A DNA stretch of 64,000 nucleotides, from the NCBI RefSeq assembly GCF_004331645.1, contig NZ_SJSK01000009.1:1-64000 (forward strand), read 5' to 3'. Position 1 is the stretch's first letter, and each line of letters opens with the position of its first letter. Of this stretch, positions 27,296 to 36,278 are shown one piece after another. Under the pieces are notes generated by a model. It was not told the origin of the DNA, ran no database searches, and worked only from the letters and a program-made list of their open reading frames with translations. Source of the DNA: Pedobacter frigiditerrae. Its GTDB lineage: Bacteria > Bacteroidota > Bacteroidia > Sphingobacteriales > Sphingobacteriaceae. The translations under genes were made by a program, and so were the position numbers.

Positions 27296-30097
27296 ATGAG
27301 TAAAGAAATAGAGAAAGATCCACACAAGCACATCATTATAAAAGGAGCAAGGGTACACAATCTTAAAAACATTGATGTAGCCATTCCAAAGAACAAATTG
27401 GTCGTAATTACTGGGATGTCTGGCTCTGGTAAGTCGTCTTTAGCATTTGATACTTTATATGCAGAAGGTCAGCGTCGTTACGTAGAAAGCCTCTCTTCTT
27501 ATGCCCGCCAGTTCATGGGCAGGATGAACAAACCTGATGTAGATTATATCAAAGGTATTGCGCCAGCTATCGCAATTGAGCAAAAGGTAATTACTTCAAA
27601 TCCACGTTCTACCGTTGGTACAAGTACCGAGATTTACGACTACTTAAAGTTACTTTTCTCTAGAATTGGAATTACTTATTCGCCCATTTCTGGTGCCGTG
27701 GTTAAAAAAGATACCGTAACCACAGTAGTCGATTTTATTATTGCTTTAGGAAACGATGCTGTAGTTACTATCTTCTGTCCATTACATCCACATAACAATC
27801 GTTCTGTAAAAGAAGAACTAGCGGTGCTTTTGCAAAAAGGATTTTTAAGGGTTTATTTTAAGAATAAAATAGCCAAGATTGAAGATTTATTAGAAGACGA
27901 AGCGATTAAGGATATTGAGCTAACGGATACGGAAACCATCAGGATTTTGATTGACCGTATTGTTGTTAACGATGAAGAAGAAACTTTAAGTCGCATTGCG
28001 GATTCTGTACAAACTGCATTTTTTGAAGGTAAAGGAGATTGTTTTGTAGAGCATGAAAGCAAGCAAACCTTTTTCTGCGACCGTTTTGAATTAGATGGTG
28101 TAAAGTTTGAAGAGCCAACACCGAATTTCTTTAGCTTTAATAACCCTTATGGTGCATGTAAACGCTGCGAAGGTTATGGCAACGTAATTGGCATTGATGA
28201 GGATTTGGTTATTCCTGATAAAAGCAAAAGCTTATATGACAATGCCATTGCCCCTTGGCGTGGCGAAAAAATGGGCGAATGGTTAAAGAAGTTTATCAAA
28301 AATGCTGATAAATTCGATTTTCCCATTCATCGCTCTTATAGCGAATTAACAGAAGCGCAACAACGCTTAATTTGGACGGGCAATAAATATTTCGCTGGCT
28401 TAGATGATTTCTTTAAGGAATTAGAAGAACAAACCTATAAAATTCAATATCGTGTCATGCTTTCGCGTTATCGCGGAAAAACAGTTTGTCCTGATTGTAA
28501 GGGAACACGTTTACGTAAAGATGCCTCTTATGTAAAAATTAATGGAAAATCTATTTTAGATATGGTTTTAATGCCATTGTCTACCATACTTCCATTTTTT
28601 GAAAAACTAGAATTATCAGAAACTGAAGTTAAAATCTCTAAACGATTATTAGCAGAAGTAACTAGTAGAGTTTTGTATTTAAATAATGTGGGTTTAGGTT
28701 ATTTAACCCTAAATCGATTATCAAATACCTTATCTGGAGGAGAAAGTCAACGTATTAACCTGGCAACATCTTTAGGCAGTAGTTTAGTTGGGTCTGTATA
28801 TGTTTTAGACGAGCCAAGTATTGGTTTGCACCCAAGAGACACACATAAGTTAATTGAAGTTTTAACATCACTTAGAAATGTTGGTAATACTGTTTTAGTA
28901 GTAGAACACGAAGAAGAAATGATGAAAGCTGCCGACCATATTATTGATATTGGTCCGGAGGCTGGTACACATGGTGGAAACCTAGTTTTCAGTGGTACTT
29001 ATGATGAAATCATTAAAGACAATAACTCTTTAACTGGTAGGTATTTAGCTGGCAAAGAAGAAATTTCAATTCCTGCAAAAAGAAGAAATTGGAAAGACCA
29101 CATTTTAATTAAAGGCGCTAGAGAGAACAACCTAAAAAACATCGATGTTAAATTCCCTTTAGGAGTTTTTACTTGTGTAAGTGGTGTTTCTGGCTCTGGA
29201 AAAACGAGTTTGGTTAAAAAAATCTTATATCCTGCTTTGCAGAAAGCCATAGGTAATTATGCTGGCGAGCAAACCGGAAGCTACGATGGGATTTATGGTA
29301 ACATAGATTTGGTTAGCCAAGTAGAAATGGTAGATCAAAACCCTATTGGTCGTTCTTCTCGTTCAAATCCAGTAACTTATGTAAAAGCTTGGGATGATAT
29401 TAGAGCATTGTTTTCGGCATTGCCAGCGGCAAAAGCAAGTGGATTAAAACCTGCAGCATTTTCATTTAACGTAGAAGGTGGCAGGTGTGATACTTGTCAA
29501 GGTGAGGGCGAAGTTAAAATAGAAATGCAGTTCATGGCAGATATCTATCTGCCTTGTGAAACTTGTGCAGGAAGAAGATTTAAGCAGCAGGTTTTAGATG
29601 TTACCTATCAGGATAAAAACGTTGCCGATATTTTAGATTTAACGATTGAAGAAGCGGTTGAGTTTTTTGCGAAAGAACCTAAAATCTTACAAAAGTTAAA
29701 CCCGCTTTTAGATGTTGGTTTAGGCTATGTTCACTTAGGTCAATCGTCAAATACCTTATCGGGAGGCGAAGCCCAACGTATCAAGTTAGCATCTTTCTTA
29801 ATCAAGGGGAACAATGCACATAAAACAATGTTCATTTTTGATGAACCTACAACAGGATTACACTTTCACGATATTAAAAAGCTATTAAAAGCATTAAATA
29901 CATTGATAGAGCAAGGCAATACCATTTTGGTTATTGAACATAATATGGACATGATTAAATGTGCAGATTGGGTAATTGATATTGGTCCAGAAGGAGGAGA
30001 CAAGGGCGGTCATGTTGTTTTTGAAGGCAAGCCAGAAGATTTGCTAAAAGCAAAAGACTCTTATACCGGTCAATTTTTAAAAGCACATCTGAAATAG
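27296..30097 (+). CDS. uvrA: excinuclease ABC subunit A
   Basis: A 933-residue damage-recognition ATPase of nucleotide excision repair, working with UvrB and UvrC. It has two ABC-type ATPase halves. The first has Walker [10 protein letters not shown] and signature [11 protein letters not shown]; the second has Walker [10 protein letters not shown] and signature [11 protein letters not shown]. Zinc modules CKRCEGYG...CPDCKG and CDTCQGEG...CETCAG are complete. Length is standard. The LysE-type gene begins 14 bases later, suggesting read-through. Bacteroidota often carry a second UvrA; this one has full canonical features. Confidence 0.98.
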   Translation: MSKEIEKDPHKHIIIKGARVHNLKNIDVAIPKNKLVVITGMSGSGKSSLAFDTLYAEGQRRYVESLSSYARQFMGRMNKPDVDYIKGIAPAIAIEQKVITSNPRSTVGTSTEIYDYLKLLFSRIGITYSPISGAVVKKDTVTTVVDFIIALGNDAVVTIFCPLHPHNNRSVKEELAVLLQKGFLRVYFKNKIAKIEDLLEDEAIKDIELTDTETIRILIDRIVVNDEEETLSRIADSVQTAFFEGKGDCFVEHESKQTFFCDRFELDGVKFEEPTPNFFSFNNPYGACKRCEGYGNVIGIDEDLVIPDKSKSLYDNAIAPWRGEKMGEWLKKFIKNADKFDFPIHRSYSELTEAQQRLIWTGNKYFAGLDDFFKELEEQTYKIQYRVMLSRYRGKTVCPDCKGTRLRKDASYVKINGKSILDMVLMPLSTILPFFEKLELSETEVKISKRLLAEVTSRVLYLNNVGLGYLTLNRLSNTLSGGESQRINLATSLGSSLVGSVYVLDEPSIGLHPRDTHKLIEVLTSLRNVGNTVLVVEHEEEMMKAADHIIDIGPEAGTHGGNLVFSGTYDEIIKDNNSLTGRYLAGKEEISIPAKRRNWKDHILIKGARENNLKNIDVKFPLGVFTCVSGVSGSGKTSLVKKILYPALQKAIGNYAGEQTGSYDGIYGNIDLVSQVEMVDQNPIGRSSRSNPVTYVKAWDDIRALFSALPAAKASGLKPAAFSFNVEGGRCDTCQGEGEVKIEMQFMADIYLPCETCAGRRFKQQVLDVTYQDKNVADILDLTIEEAVEFFAKEPKILQKLNPLLDVGLGYVHLGQSSNTLSGGEAQRIKLASFLIKGNNAHKTMFIFDEPTTGLHFHDIKKLLKALNTLIEQGNTILVIEHNMDMIKCADWVIDIGPEGGDKGGHVVFEGKPEDLLKAKDSYTGQFLKAHLK

Positions 30098-30111
30098 TAT
30101 CTTAGCAAAAT

Positions 30112-30777
30112 ATGCTCTTTTTAACCTTAATTATAGGCATCCTTTTAAATGCCATGGGTTATATTCCGCCAGGCAATATAAACCTAACTGTGGCACAGCT
30201 TACCATTAACAAAGGCATGCGCCAAGCATTGTACTTTATACTTTCATTTTCTATTGTAGAGGTTTTTTTCACTTTCGGGATGATGCGTTTTGCCCGTTGG
30301 GTTTCGAGTGATGTAAACCTGAATGAAAATGTAAGCGAAGTAAGGCTGGGCACTTATGTAGATTTATTCATGATCATGCTCTTCATAGTGATGGGTACCA
30401 TCACTTGGATAAATCGTAAAAAGGTTCCAAAAACAAAGGCAGAAGATAATAGAAGTAAAAAGGGCAGTGTATTTTACGGAATGCTGTTGGGTGTTTTAAA
30501 CCCTGTACAAATTCCTTTTTGGTTATTTTTTGGTAACTATGTTATTCTCCATGAATGGATTAAAACCGATTACTTATCGCTAGTAATTTTTAGCCTTGGT
30601 TCTGGAATGGGTTCTGCATTAGCCTTATACGGTTATGCACACTTTGCAAAATATATTCAAGAGAAATTTGCTTTAAGCAGTCACTTGATTAATAAATCCA
30701 TCGCTATATTCTTATATGTTTTAGCACTTTACTTAGTTGTTAAACAGATAGGTATTTATTTGCATTGGTGGGGATAA
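30112..30777 (+). CDS. LysE-family exporter
   Basis: A 221-residue inner-membrane protein with about six hydrophobic helices in the LysE/RhtB layout. It has an N-terminal PPGNINLTVAQ segment (family P-P/G-P motif) and a central basic loop (INRKKVPKTKAEDNRSKK) between helix sets. The family exports amino acids or related small molecules by proton exchange; the substrate is unknown. It is likely co-transcribed with uvrA by proximity only. Confidence 0.85.
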   Translation: MLFLTLIIGILLNAMGYIPPGNINLTVAQLTINKGMRQALYFILSFSIVEVFFTFGMMRFARWVSSDVNLNENVSEVRLGTYVDLFMIMLFIVMGTITWINRKKVPKTKAEDNRSKKGSVFYGMLLGVLNPVQIPFWLFFGNYVILHEWIKTDYLSLVIFSLGSGMGSALALYGYAHFAKYIQEKFALSSHLINKSIAIFLYVLALYLVVKQIGIYLHWWG

Positions 30778-31168
30778 AAAGGTTAAGCCATTAATGTTTT
30801 CTTATTTATCAGGCTAAGAGAAATGAAAAACTCTGTCTGGTTTGAAATGTTAGTCAGTAGCTGTTTTGTTAATGCAGCCCCGTGCCAAAGGCACCCCTTT
30901 GGGACCATTCCTGTCCGGCAGGCGGGTACTACAATCTTTTTGAGCTGTCACCCTGAGCGAAGTCGAAGGGCAAGCTTGACAAAAAGTATTTCCGTTGCTG
31001 TCGGGTTTATGAATAAAGTTGGTGGGTAATGGATTGGTTTTAATATAAAGCTCATAAATTAAATTCTGTGCGGTTCCCAATAAATTCTAATTGATACATT
31101 CCATTTACTATTTTGTCATTTATTAATCTGATAAGTAACCGCAAGTTTGAGGAAATCTTAAACTAAAA
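30778..31168. repeat. intergenic mosaic-repeat DNA
   Basis: There is no supported gene in 391 bases. It includes ccgtgccaaaggcacccctt, a ctgtccggcaggcggg segment and caccctgagcgaagtcgaag. All are typical of the dispersed intergenic repeat family that recurs at 35030, 47275 and 52690. Confidence 0.6.
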
Positions 31169-32791
31169 ATGATGAAAAAATACCTTACACTCTTTTTTCT
31201 ATTAACTATATCTGTTTGTTTTGGGCAAGATAAAGCTACACTGGCAAAAGATAAATTTGGAAATGTAATGCATTATGACATTACTACAACGAGTCAAATT
31301 TCTACAGTTTCTTTAACGATTGATGAAACTACTGAATATATCTCTGCATTCAATTATGGCTTAAAAAGTGGGGCCGATAATTTTGTTTTGTTGAAAGGTT
31401 CTAAGCAAATAAAATTGTCAGTAACTATTCCAAAAGATAGCTTAAAATATTATAGATATAATTTAATAGAAAATGATACAGTTATCGTTAAAGATAATGA
31501 AGCTTTAAGTGAAATTGATTTTGTTTATCCAAAACATAGCGATCTCCCTAGTAAGCTTATAATTAACTTAGGTAACATTAAAATTTATAATAAAAAACTA
31601 AGATTAGAGCTATATAAATTACCTAATAGATTTAAAATCACATCAGTAATTATTTACAATAAACCTATTGTACCATTGGAAATATCCTCTGTTAGCCTTC
31701 AAGATTATAGCACTAAAAATGGGCGCTTAGATACTCTAAAAAATAATTCTGTAATAGATATTAATGGAGAAAATAATAACAAGAAATTTTTAATTGTTAG
31801 CCCAAAATATAATGAACTTAGTTTTTTATATAAAATAAAGGTTTATAAGCCTGATGGAAAAACGGTATATAGTGAGAACCTGATAGATTATTTTCCGAAC
31901 GATGTTGCAATTCCGGTTTCTTCATTAGAAAGTAAAACAATATCAGATTATGAAATTAGACTTGAATACGATAGATTTTATATAAATTCTAAAAATGCTC
32001 CAGGGAAATATTCAACGTTAATTGAGTTTGGACATAATGTATTTCCAATACGAATTTCTCAATTGAAAGAGATTACAATTAAACAAGTAGTTAATTTAAT
32101 AGCAGTTGTCGTTGGTGTATTAGCAACTATTGCTGCTCTAATTATCATTTACATTAAAAGAAAAAATAAAAGAAAACTGCTGATAGAAAAACAACAAAAA
32201 GAAATTGCGAAGACTCAATTGGACAGGGTTCGGTCGCAACTAAATCCACATTTTATGTTCAATGCTTTAGCAGGTATCCAAAGTTTAATGAATGAACAGA
32301 AAACAAATGAGGCTAACCAATATCTGAATAAGTTTGCCCGTTTAACCAGAAATGTATTAGATAATAAGGAACTCATCAGCCTTGCTGAAGAAAAGACTTT
32401 GTTAGATGATTATTTACAAATGGAGCAATTGCGTTTTGGATTTAACTATCAAATTGATATCCAAACAGATGTGGACCTAAATATAGAAATACCAGCTATG
32501 TTATTACAGCCCTTTGTAGAAAATGCAGTAAAACATGGGATAGCTGAAAAAGGTAAATTAGGAGAAATTAACATCAGCATTGCCAAAAAAGATACAGATT
32601 TGATTTTGCAAACTACAGATAATGGTAATGGCTTTGATACCACTAAAATCTTCGATGGTTTGGGTTTGCAATTGAGCAAGAACAGAATCGATTTGCTTAA
32701 CTCCATTTATAAGGAAACAGCTTTGGTTTTAGCAATTCAATCTACAGAGAAGGGCACTGCAATAACAATTACACTTAAACAATGGATATAG
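31169..32791 (+). CDS. LytS-type sensor histidine kinase
   Basis: A 540-residue membrane kinase. A signal peptide (1-20, ending VCFGQ) precedes a roughly 280-residue beta-rich periplasmic sensor region. One membrane helix (about 310-330) is followed by a basic stretch and a His_kinase domain (PF06580 type) with QLNPHFMFNALAGIQSL, whose conserved His is near residue 360. An HATPase domain (about 430-538) has PFVENAVKHG and DNGNGF. It phosphorylates the response regulator encoded immediately downstream: the stop codon and next ATG are adjacent. The signal is unknown. Confidence 0.92.
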   Translation: MMKKYLTLFFLLTISVCFGQDKATLAKDKFGNVMHYDITTTSQISTVSLTIDETTEYISAFNYGLKSGADNFVLLKGSKQIKLSVTIPKDSLKYYRYNLIENDTVIVKDNEALSEIDFVYPKHSDLPSKLIINLGNIKIYNKKLRLELYKLPNRFKITSVIIYNKPIVPLEISSVSLQDYSTKNGRLDTLKNNSVIDINGENNNKKFLIVSPKYNELSFLYKIKVYKPDGKTVYSENLIDYFPNDVAIPVSSLESKTISDYEIRLEYDRFYINSKNAPGKYSTLIEFGHNVFPIRISQLKEITIKQVVNLIAVVVGVLATIAALIIIYIKRKNKRKLLIEKQQKEIAKTQLDRVRSQLNPHFMFNALAGIQSLMNEQKTNEANQYLNKFARLTRNVLDNKELISLAEEKTLLDDYLQMEQLRFGFNYQIDIQTDVDLNIEIPAMLLQPFVENAVKHGIAEKGKLGEINISIAKKDTDLILQTTDNGNGFDTTKIFDGLGLQLSKNRIDLLNSIYKETALVLAIQSTEKGTAITITLKQWI

Positions 32792-33535
32792 ATGAGAGCA
32801 GTTTTAGTTGATGACGAACAAACCAATTTAAAGAACTTAGAGATTTTGCTAACTGCCCATTGCCCATCTGTAAAGATTGTAGGTACGGCAAAACAAGTTA
32901 CAGAAGCTGTATCGCTGATTTCCTTGCAACAACCAGATTTATTGTTTTTGGATATTCAAATGGGTAAACAATCTGGCTTCGATTTATTGAATTTGCTGCC
33001 AGAAAAAACATTCGAGGTAATATTTGTAACAGCCTATGACCGATATGGTATACAAGCGGTAAAGTTTGCTGCATTAGATTATTTGTTGAAACCAGTTAAC
33101 ATAGAAGAATTAGTGGCTGCAGTTGCCAAGGCAGAGTCGCGGTTGAGATTTAAGACACATAATGAACAATTGAGCTTTTTATTGCAACACATTAAACAAC
33201 CTCAAGCCGTTCAGGGCAAAATAGCCTTACCTACACAGAACGAAATTAGATATGTAGAGATCAGTGACATTATGCGTTGCGAAGCCTCGAACACTTATAC
33301 CTTTTTTTATTTAGTAGGTGGAGACAAAATTCTAATATCAAAATCGCTAAAAGAATATGCAGATTTGTTAAAACTAAAGGGTTTTTTACGTACACATCAA
33401 ACACATTTAATCAATCCAGCCTTCGTAACAAGCTGGCTCAAGGAAGATGGAGGAGTATTGTTAATGAAAAACGGAGATAAGATCCCAGTTTCAAAACCTA
33501 ACAGGGAAATGATTAAAGAGGCTTTGGGAAAGTAG
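32792..33535 (+). CDS. LytTR response regulator
   Basis: A 247-residue cytoplasmic regulator. The receiver domain (1-115) has the phosphoacceptor Asp in LLFLDIQMGKQSGF and the conserved Lys in DYLLKPVN. The LytTR DNA-binding domain (about 145-245) has ALPTQNEIRYVEISDIMRCE and the FLRTHQTHLINP signature. It forms a two-component pair with the upstream kinase. The C-terminal domain is closely similar to that of the membrane protein encoded 126 bases downstream, so it has been duplicated. Confidence 0.94.
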   Translation: MRAVLVDDEQTNLKNLEILLTAHCPSVKIVGTAKQVTEAVSLISLQQPDLLFLDIQMGKQSGFDLLNLLPEKTFEVIFVTAYDRYGIQAVKFAALDYLLKPVNIEELVAAVAKAESRLRFKTHNEQLSFLLQHIKQPQAVQGKIALPTQNEIRYVEISDIMRCEASNTYTFFYLVGGDKILISKSLKEYADLLKLKGFLRTHQTHLINPAFVTSWLKEDGGVLLMKNGDKIPVSKPNREMIKEALGK

Positions 33536-33612
33536 TATAATTAGGCCTATCAAAATACTCACCCAATGGTTGTAAATACTCATTTAGCATTTTAAATGTC
33601 TTTAGTTCAGTA

Positions 33613-33620
33613 TAGTTTTG
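33613..33620 (+). promoter_or_regulatory. candidate -7 box (TAGTTTTG) for the membrane LytTR gene
   Basis: Matches TAnnTTTG, 40 bases before the start codon at 33661. It suggests separate transcription from the upstream two-component pair. Confidence 0.45.
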
Positions 33621-33660
33621 GTCAAACCATTTTCAATGTCGAACTTGGTAATTTAAATCT

Positions 33661-34227
33661 ATGATGTTACTAGAATTCTTAAACTTGGGTGGTCTTGAAC
33701 TAGTCATGATCTTCGTTTCGCTATTTTTTCTTATTGGGATACCAATAGCAATTATCTTAATAGTTAATTCGATAAATAAAAAAAAAGACAACTTTAATCA
33801 AGGCTTCCCAGTAAACCATTATACAGTTAATGTAAATGGAGCTAATGAACTTGACAAAATGCAGAATGCTACGTCAACATCTGACGTAGCATTTAAATTT
33901 AAAGAAAGTTCCAAAATAGCTTTACCCCAACAAAGTGAAATAAGATATGTGGAAATTGCTGAAATCATTAGGTGCGAAGCAGACGATAATTATACGAAGT
34001 TCGTGTTAGAAGGGGAAAATATTTTAGTTTCACGATCTTTAAAAGAATATGCCGACCAATTAAAACCAAAAGGATTTTTGCGCACGCATCAAAGCCATTT
34101 GGTAAATCCAATTTATGTGAAAAGTTGGCTAAAAGAAGACGGTGGAATGTTGCAGTTAAATAATAATGAGAAAATTCCAGTATCAAAACCAAACAGGGAA
34201 ATAGTTAAAGAAGCTTTAGGGAAGTAA
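33661..34227 (+). CDS. membrane-anchored LytTR DNA-binding protein without receiver domain
   Basis: A 188-residue protein. A single membrane helix (about residues 14-37) is followed by a polar linker (38-80) and a LytTR DNA-binding domain (about 85-188). That domain matches the neighbouring response regulator: FLRTHQSHLVNP, SWLKEDGG and IPVSKPNRE occur at the same places. There is no receiver or kinase domain. It is thus a paralogue of the response regulator whose phosphorylation input was replaced by a membrane anchor. It could be a membrane-tethered transcription factor or a modulator of the pair; both are inference. The linker DNA holds a 12-bp palindrome at 33865-33893. Confidence 0.88.
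   Translation: MMLLEFLNLGGLELVMIFVSLFFLIGIPIAIILIVNSINKKKDNFNQGFPVNHYTVNVNGANELDKMQNATSTSDVAFKFKESSKIALPQQSEIRYVEIAEIIRCEADDNYTKFVLEGENILVSRSLKEYADQLKPKGFLRTHQSHLVNPIYVKSWLKEDGGMLQLNNNEKIPVSKPNREIVKEALGK
33865..33893. repeat. 12-bp perfect palindrome inside a coding sequence
   Basis: Arms aatgctacgtca / tgacgtagcatt around a 5-base loop, in the linker part of the membrane LytTR gene. It is translated in frame as NATSTSDVAF or nearby. It may be an inserted palindromic element, an mRNA hairpin or an operator. Confidence 0.75.
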
Positions 34228-34330
34228 GGTAGAGATTAAGGAGCAAGGAGTAAAGAATAAAGACTGGTCGTATTAGCATAGTTCTTTTCTAAGCATCCAG
34301 GCTTTTAACTTTCAACCTACAACTTTTAAC

Positions 34331-34936
34331 TCATCTCTGATACTTCCAATTCAACGATTTTCCTTCTGTTAACCACTCGATTGTAGTTGTCATCCTTTTT
34401 AATCTGGTAGCTTCGGTTTTAGCGGTTGTAATCCATTCTAGGTATTCTCTTTTATGAGAAGGGCTAAAGTTCTCAAAAATTTGTTTCGCTTTTGGATTTT
34501 GACTTAATGTATCCGCAAAATCTGTAGGCATAGGTATTTCTGCTTTTGGTGTGGTAACTGCCTTTTTTAGCTTTACACCAGATTCATCAATCCTTAAAGC
34601 TTCTAAAATATATTCCGTTAAAATTTTATCAGAAGGTAGGTCTTCTAATTTTTCAATTCTGCCCAATTGTCCCATGGTACTATCTCTTTCTCCAAATAAT
34701 TGATAGGGGTCTTTCATTAACGAAGCTTTCCAAAACCCAAAAGCACAATGGGCTTTAAAAGATGCCATAGAGCAAATCGTGGCTTTATATTCAAAGTGAG
34801 GGAAGCCCCATTTTATATTTTCATTAATTAATGGCGACACTTGATGTGCCAAATTTCTAATGTGATTTAAAATGGGTTGGGCAAAAGGCTCTGCTTTGTT
34901 GATATAAGTATCTACACGTTCATCATATTGTGCCAT
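34331..34936 (-). CDS. DUF1801 / YdeI-OmpD-associated-type protein
   Basis: A 201-residue cytoplasmic protein. The N-terminal half (about 10-110) has the DUF1801 fold with IKWGFPHFEYKATICSMASF. The C-terminal half holds the YdeI/OmpD-associated segment FSPSHKREYLEWITTAKTEA. Homologues are small stress- or bacteriocin-related proteins with no proven activity. I start at the MAQYDERVD methionine; the ten residues further upstream lack conservation and match the AT-rich leader. It is a single gene between convergent and non-coding neighbours. Confidence 0.85.
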   Translation of the reverse strand: MAQYDERVDTYINKAEPFAQPILNHIRNLAHQVSPLINENIKWGFPHFEYKATICSMASFKAHCAFGFWKASLMKDPYQLFGERDSTMGQLGRIEKLEDLPSDKILTEYILEALRIDESGVKLKKAVTTPKAEIPMPTDFADTLSQNPKAKQIFENFSPSHKREYLEWITTAKTEATRLKRMTTTIEWLTEGKSLNWKYQR

Positions 34937-35480
34937 AATCAATTGTTTGAAATTAAAATTAAACAATTTTTAGCACTTGTCATTCCGACTTTGTCTCAAA
35001 GGATAGATGAAAACAAAAAATAATTGTCACCCTGAGCGAACCTGTCCCGACTTCTGGGGTAGAACGGCAAATTATTTTTTTTTGACCATCTAAAAGATCT
35101 TTGCCTACCTTTCTGCAACAGCCAGGCGCTCAGACAGACAAGTATTGCACTACCTAACTTAATGGCATTGCTCAAAGGGACTACGCTGTAGAAGAACTCT
35201 AATCTGACAAACTCACTTAGGGATTCTGCGTTCTTCAGACACTGAGATTGAAAAAAAATCATCCTGACTTCTGAGGATATACGAGTCGAATCCTAAATCT
35301 TATGTAATTACCCCCAATCTCAATAGCTATTTTCATTTTGTGGTTCTGATGTTCTTCGATTGTTGGTGGTCATTTGGTCTAGACGTAGTCGCTACTGGTT
35401 AGGGTTAAGGTCGTGAATGTATATCTATGTTACAATAGTAAATTTAAAATATCTCTATAGTTAGTCCAAGTTTTATTATA
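34937..35480. other. long non-coding region with repeat fragments
   Basis: About 540 bases with no supported gene. The left part includes gtcaccctgagcgaacctgt and a tctgaggatatac segment that resemble mosaic repeats at 30945 and 52690. The right part is unremarkable AT-rich DNA leading to the 11-bp tandem repeats. Confidence 0.5.
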
Positions 35481-35486
35481 AATAGT

Positions 35487-35562
35487 TGGACACATATTGG
35501 ACTCATACTGGACTCATATTGGACTCATTTACTTTCTGATACGATGCAGTAACGATGCAGAA
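35487..35562. repeat. tandem 11-bp repeats (TGGACtCATat x4, ACGATGCAGta x2)
   Basis: Four head-to-tail 11-mers fill 35487-35530 (tggacacatat, tggactcatac, tggactcatat, tggactcattt). Two copies of a different 11-mer (acgatgcagta, acgatgcagaa) start at 35541 and 35552. The shared 11-bp period places both motifs on one DNA face, as for an array of regulator sites. Confidence 0.8.
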
Positions 35563-35624
35563 GTGGTCTTGAGACGATTGACAGTTTCAATAGGAAAGGG
35601 TTTTGAGTTTACACCAACTCTCTA

Positions 35625-36059
35625 TTGGTAGACTCGCTTTTGTTGATGCCAAGGGTAACCCATGAGGATGACAAGGTACATATCACCATCCCTTCCTTTA
35701 AGGTTTCTAAAAACATGAGGTTCCCCGACAACACAGATAAGGTGAGCATTCAAATCCAACCTGTATTCTTTAACCTGGGCAAGGCATTAGGGTTTAGGGC
35801 ACCAACCCAATATATAGATTTGGAAAAAACTCAAGTAATGACAGCAGCGCAAACATTTAGTTATAATTTCCCTGTTGGCTCCGTTTGCATTTTTGGCTTA
35901 AGCCTATTATTCTCCTCCAACCGAACAACGGTAAACGATAAGAAGTTTAACCCTGCAGGGATTTTCGCCGCAAGTTTTAAGGAGGGCATTGCAGATGATA
36001 CTGTTCCAAAAGGATGGTATAATACGAGCTTTAACATAACTGGTACTAAGGATGATTAG
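35625..36059 (+). pseudogene. probable C-terminal remnant of a hypothetical protein
   Basis: A 144-codon frame. Its start is unsure: TTG at 35625, or the ATG at 35646. An in-frame stop lies just upstream at 35604. The translated part (RVTHEDDKVHITIPSFKV, then SVCIFGLSLLF, then FNPAGIFAASFKEG) reads as beta-rich C-terminal protein with good codon use, without a normal N-terminus. The 11-bp repeats lie where the promoter or missing 5' part would be. It could instead be a short real gene. A terminator follows. Confidence 0.5.
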
Positions 36060-36072
36060 GGCTTAGAGTGGG

Positions 36073-36094
36073 AGAGGTTTGAAAAACCTCTTTT
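36073..36094 (+). terminator. terminator after the remnant gene
   Basis: An 8-bp stem (agaggttt / aaacctct) with a 3-base loop at 36073-36091, followed by TTT, 14 bases after the stop. It suggests the remnant is or was transcribed. Confidence 0.7.
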
Positions 36095-36245
36095 GTTCCA
36101 TTAAGAACTACTAGGGAGTAATTCCCCAAATAGGTGCACCATTGCCAGCATAACTTTAATCTTATGCATCAAGCCAAACACTTAACCTAGCAATTGCATT
36201 AGGATAGCCATCGGAACAAGTTGGGTATGACGACAATACAAAAAT

Positions 36246-36274
36246 TTGCCACCTGATAATCTATCGGGTGGCAA
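36246..36274 (-). terminator. terminator of the antiporter gene
   Basis: A 13-bp stem with one G-T pair (ttgccacctgata / tatcgggtggcaa) and a 3-base loop. It lies five bases past the stop of the minus-strand antiporter gene and gives aattttgt as the tail. Confidence 0.8.
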
Positions 36275-36278
36275 TACC

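Noticed and set aside
35000-35262. Minus-strand frame of 88 codons
   Set aside because: It is built largely from mosaic-repeat sequence and has no recognisable product.
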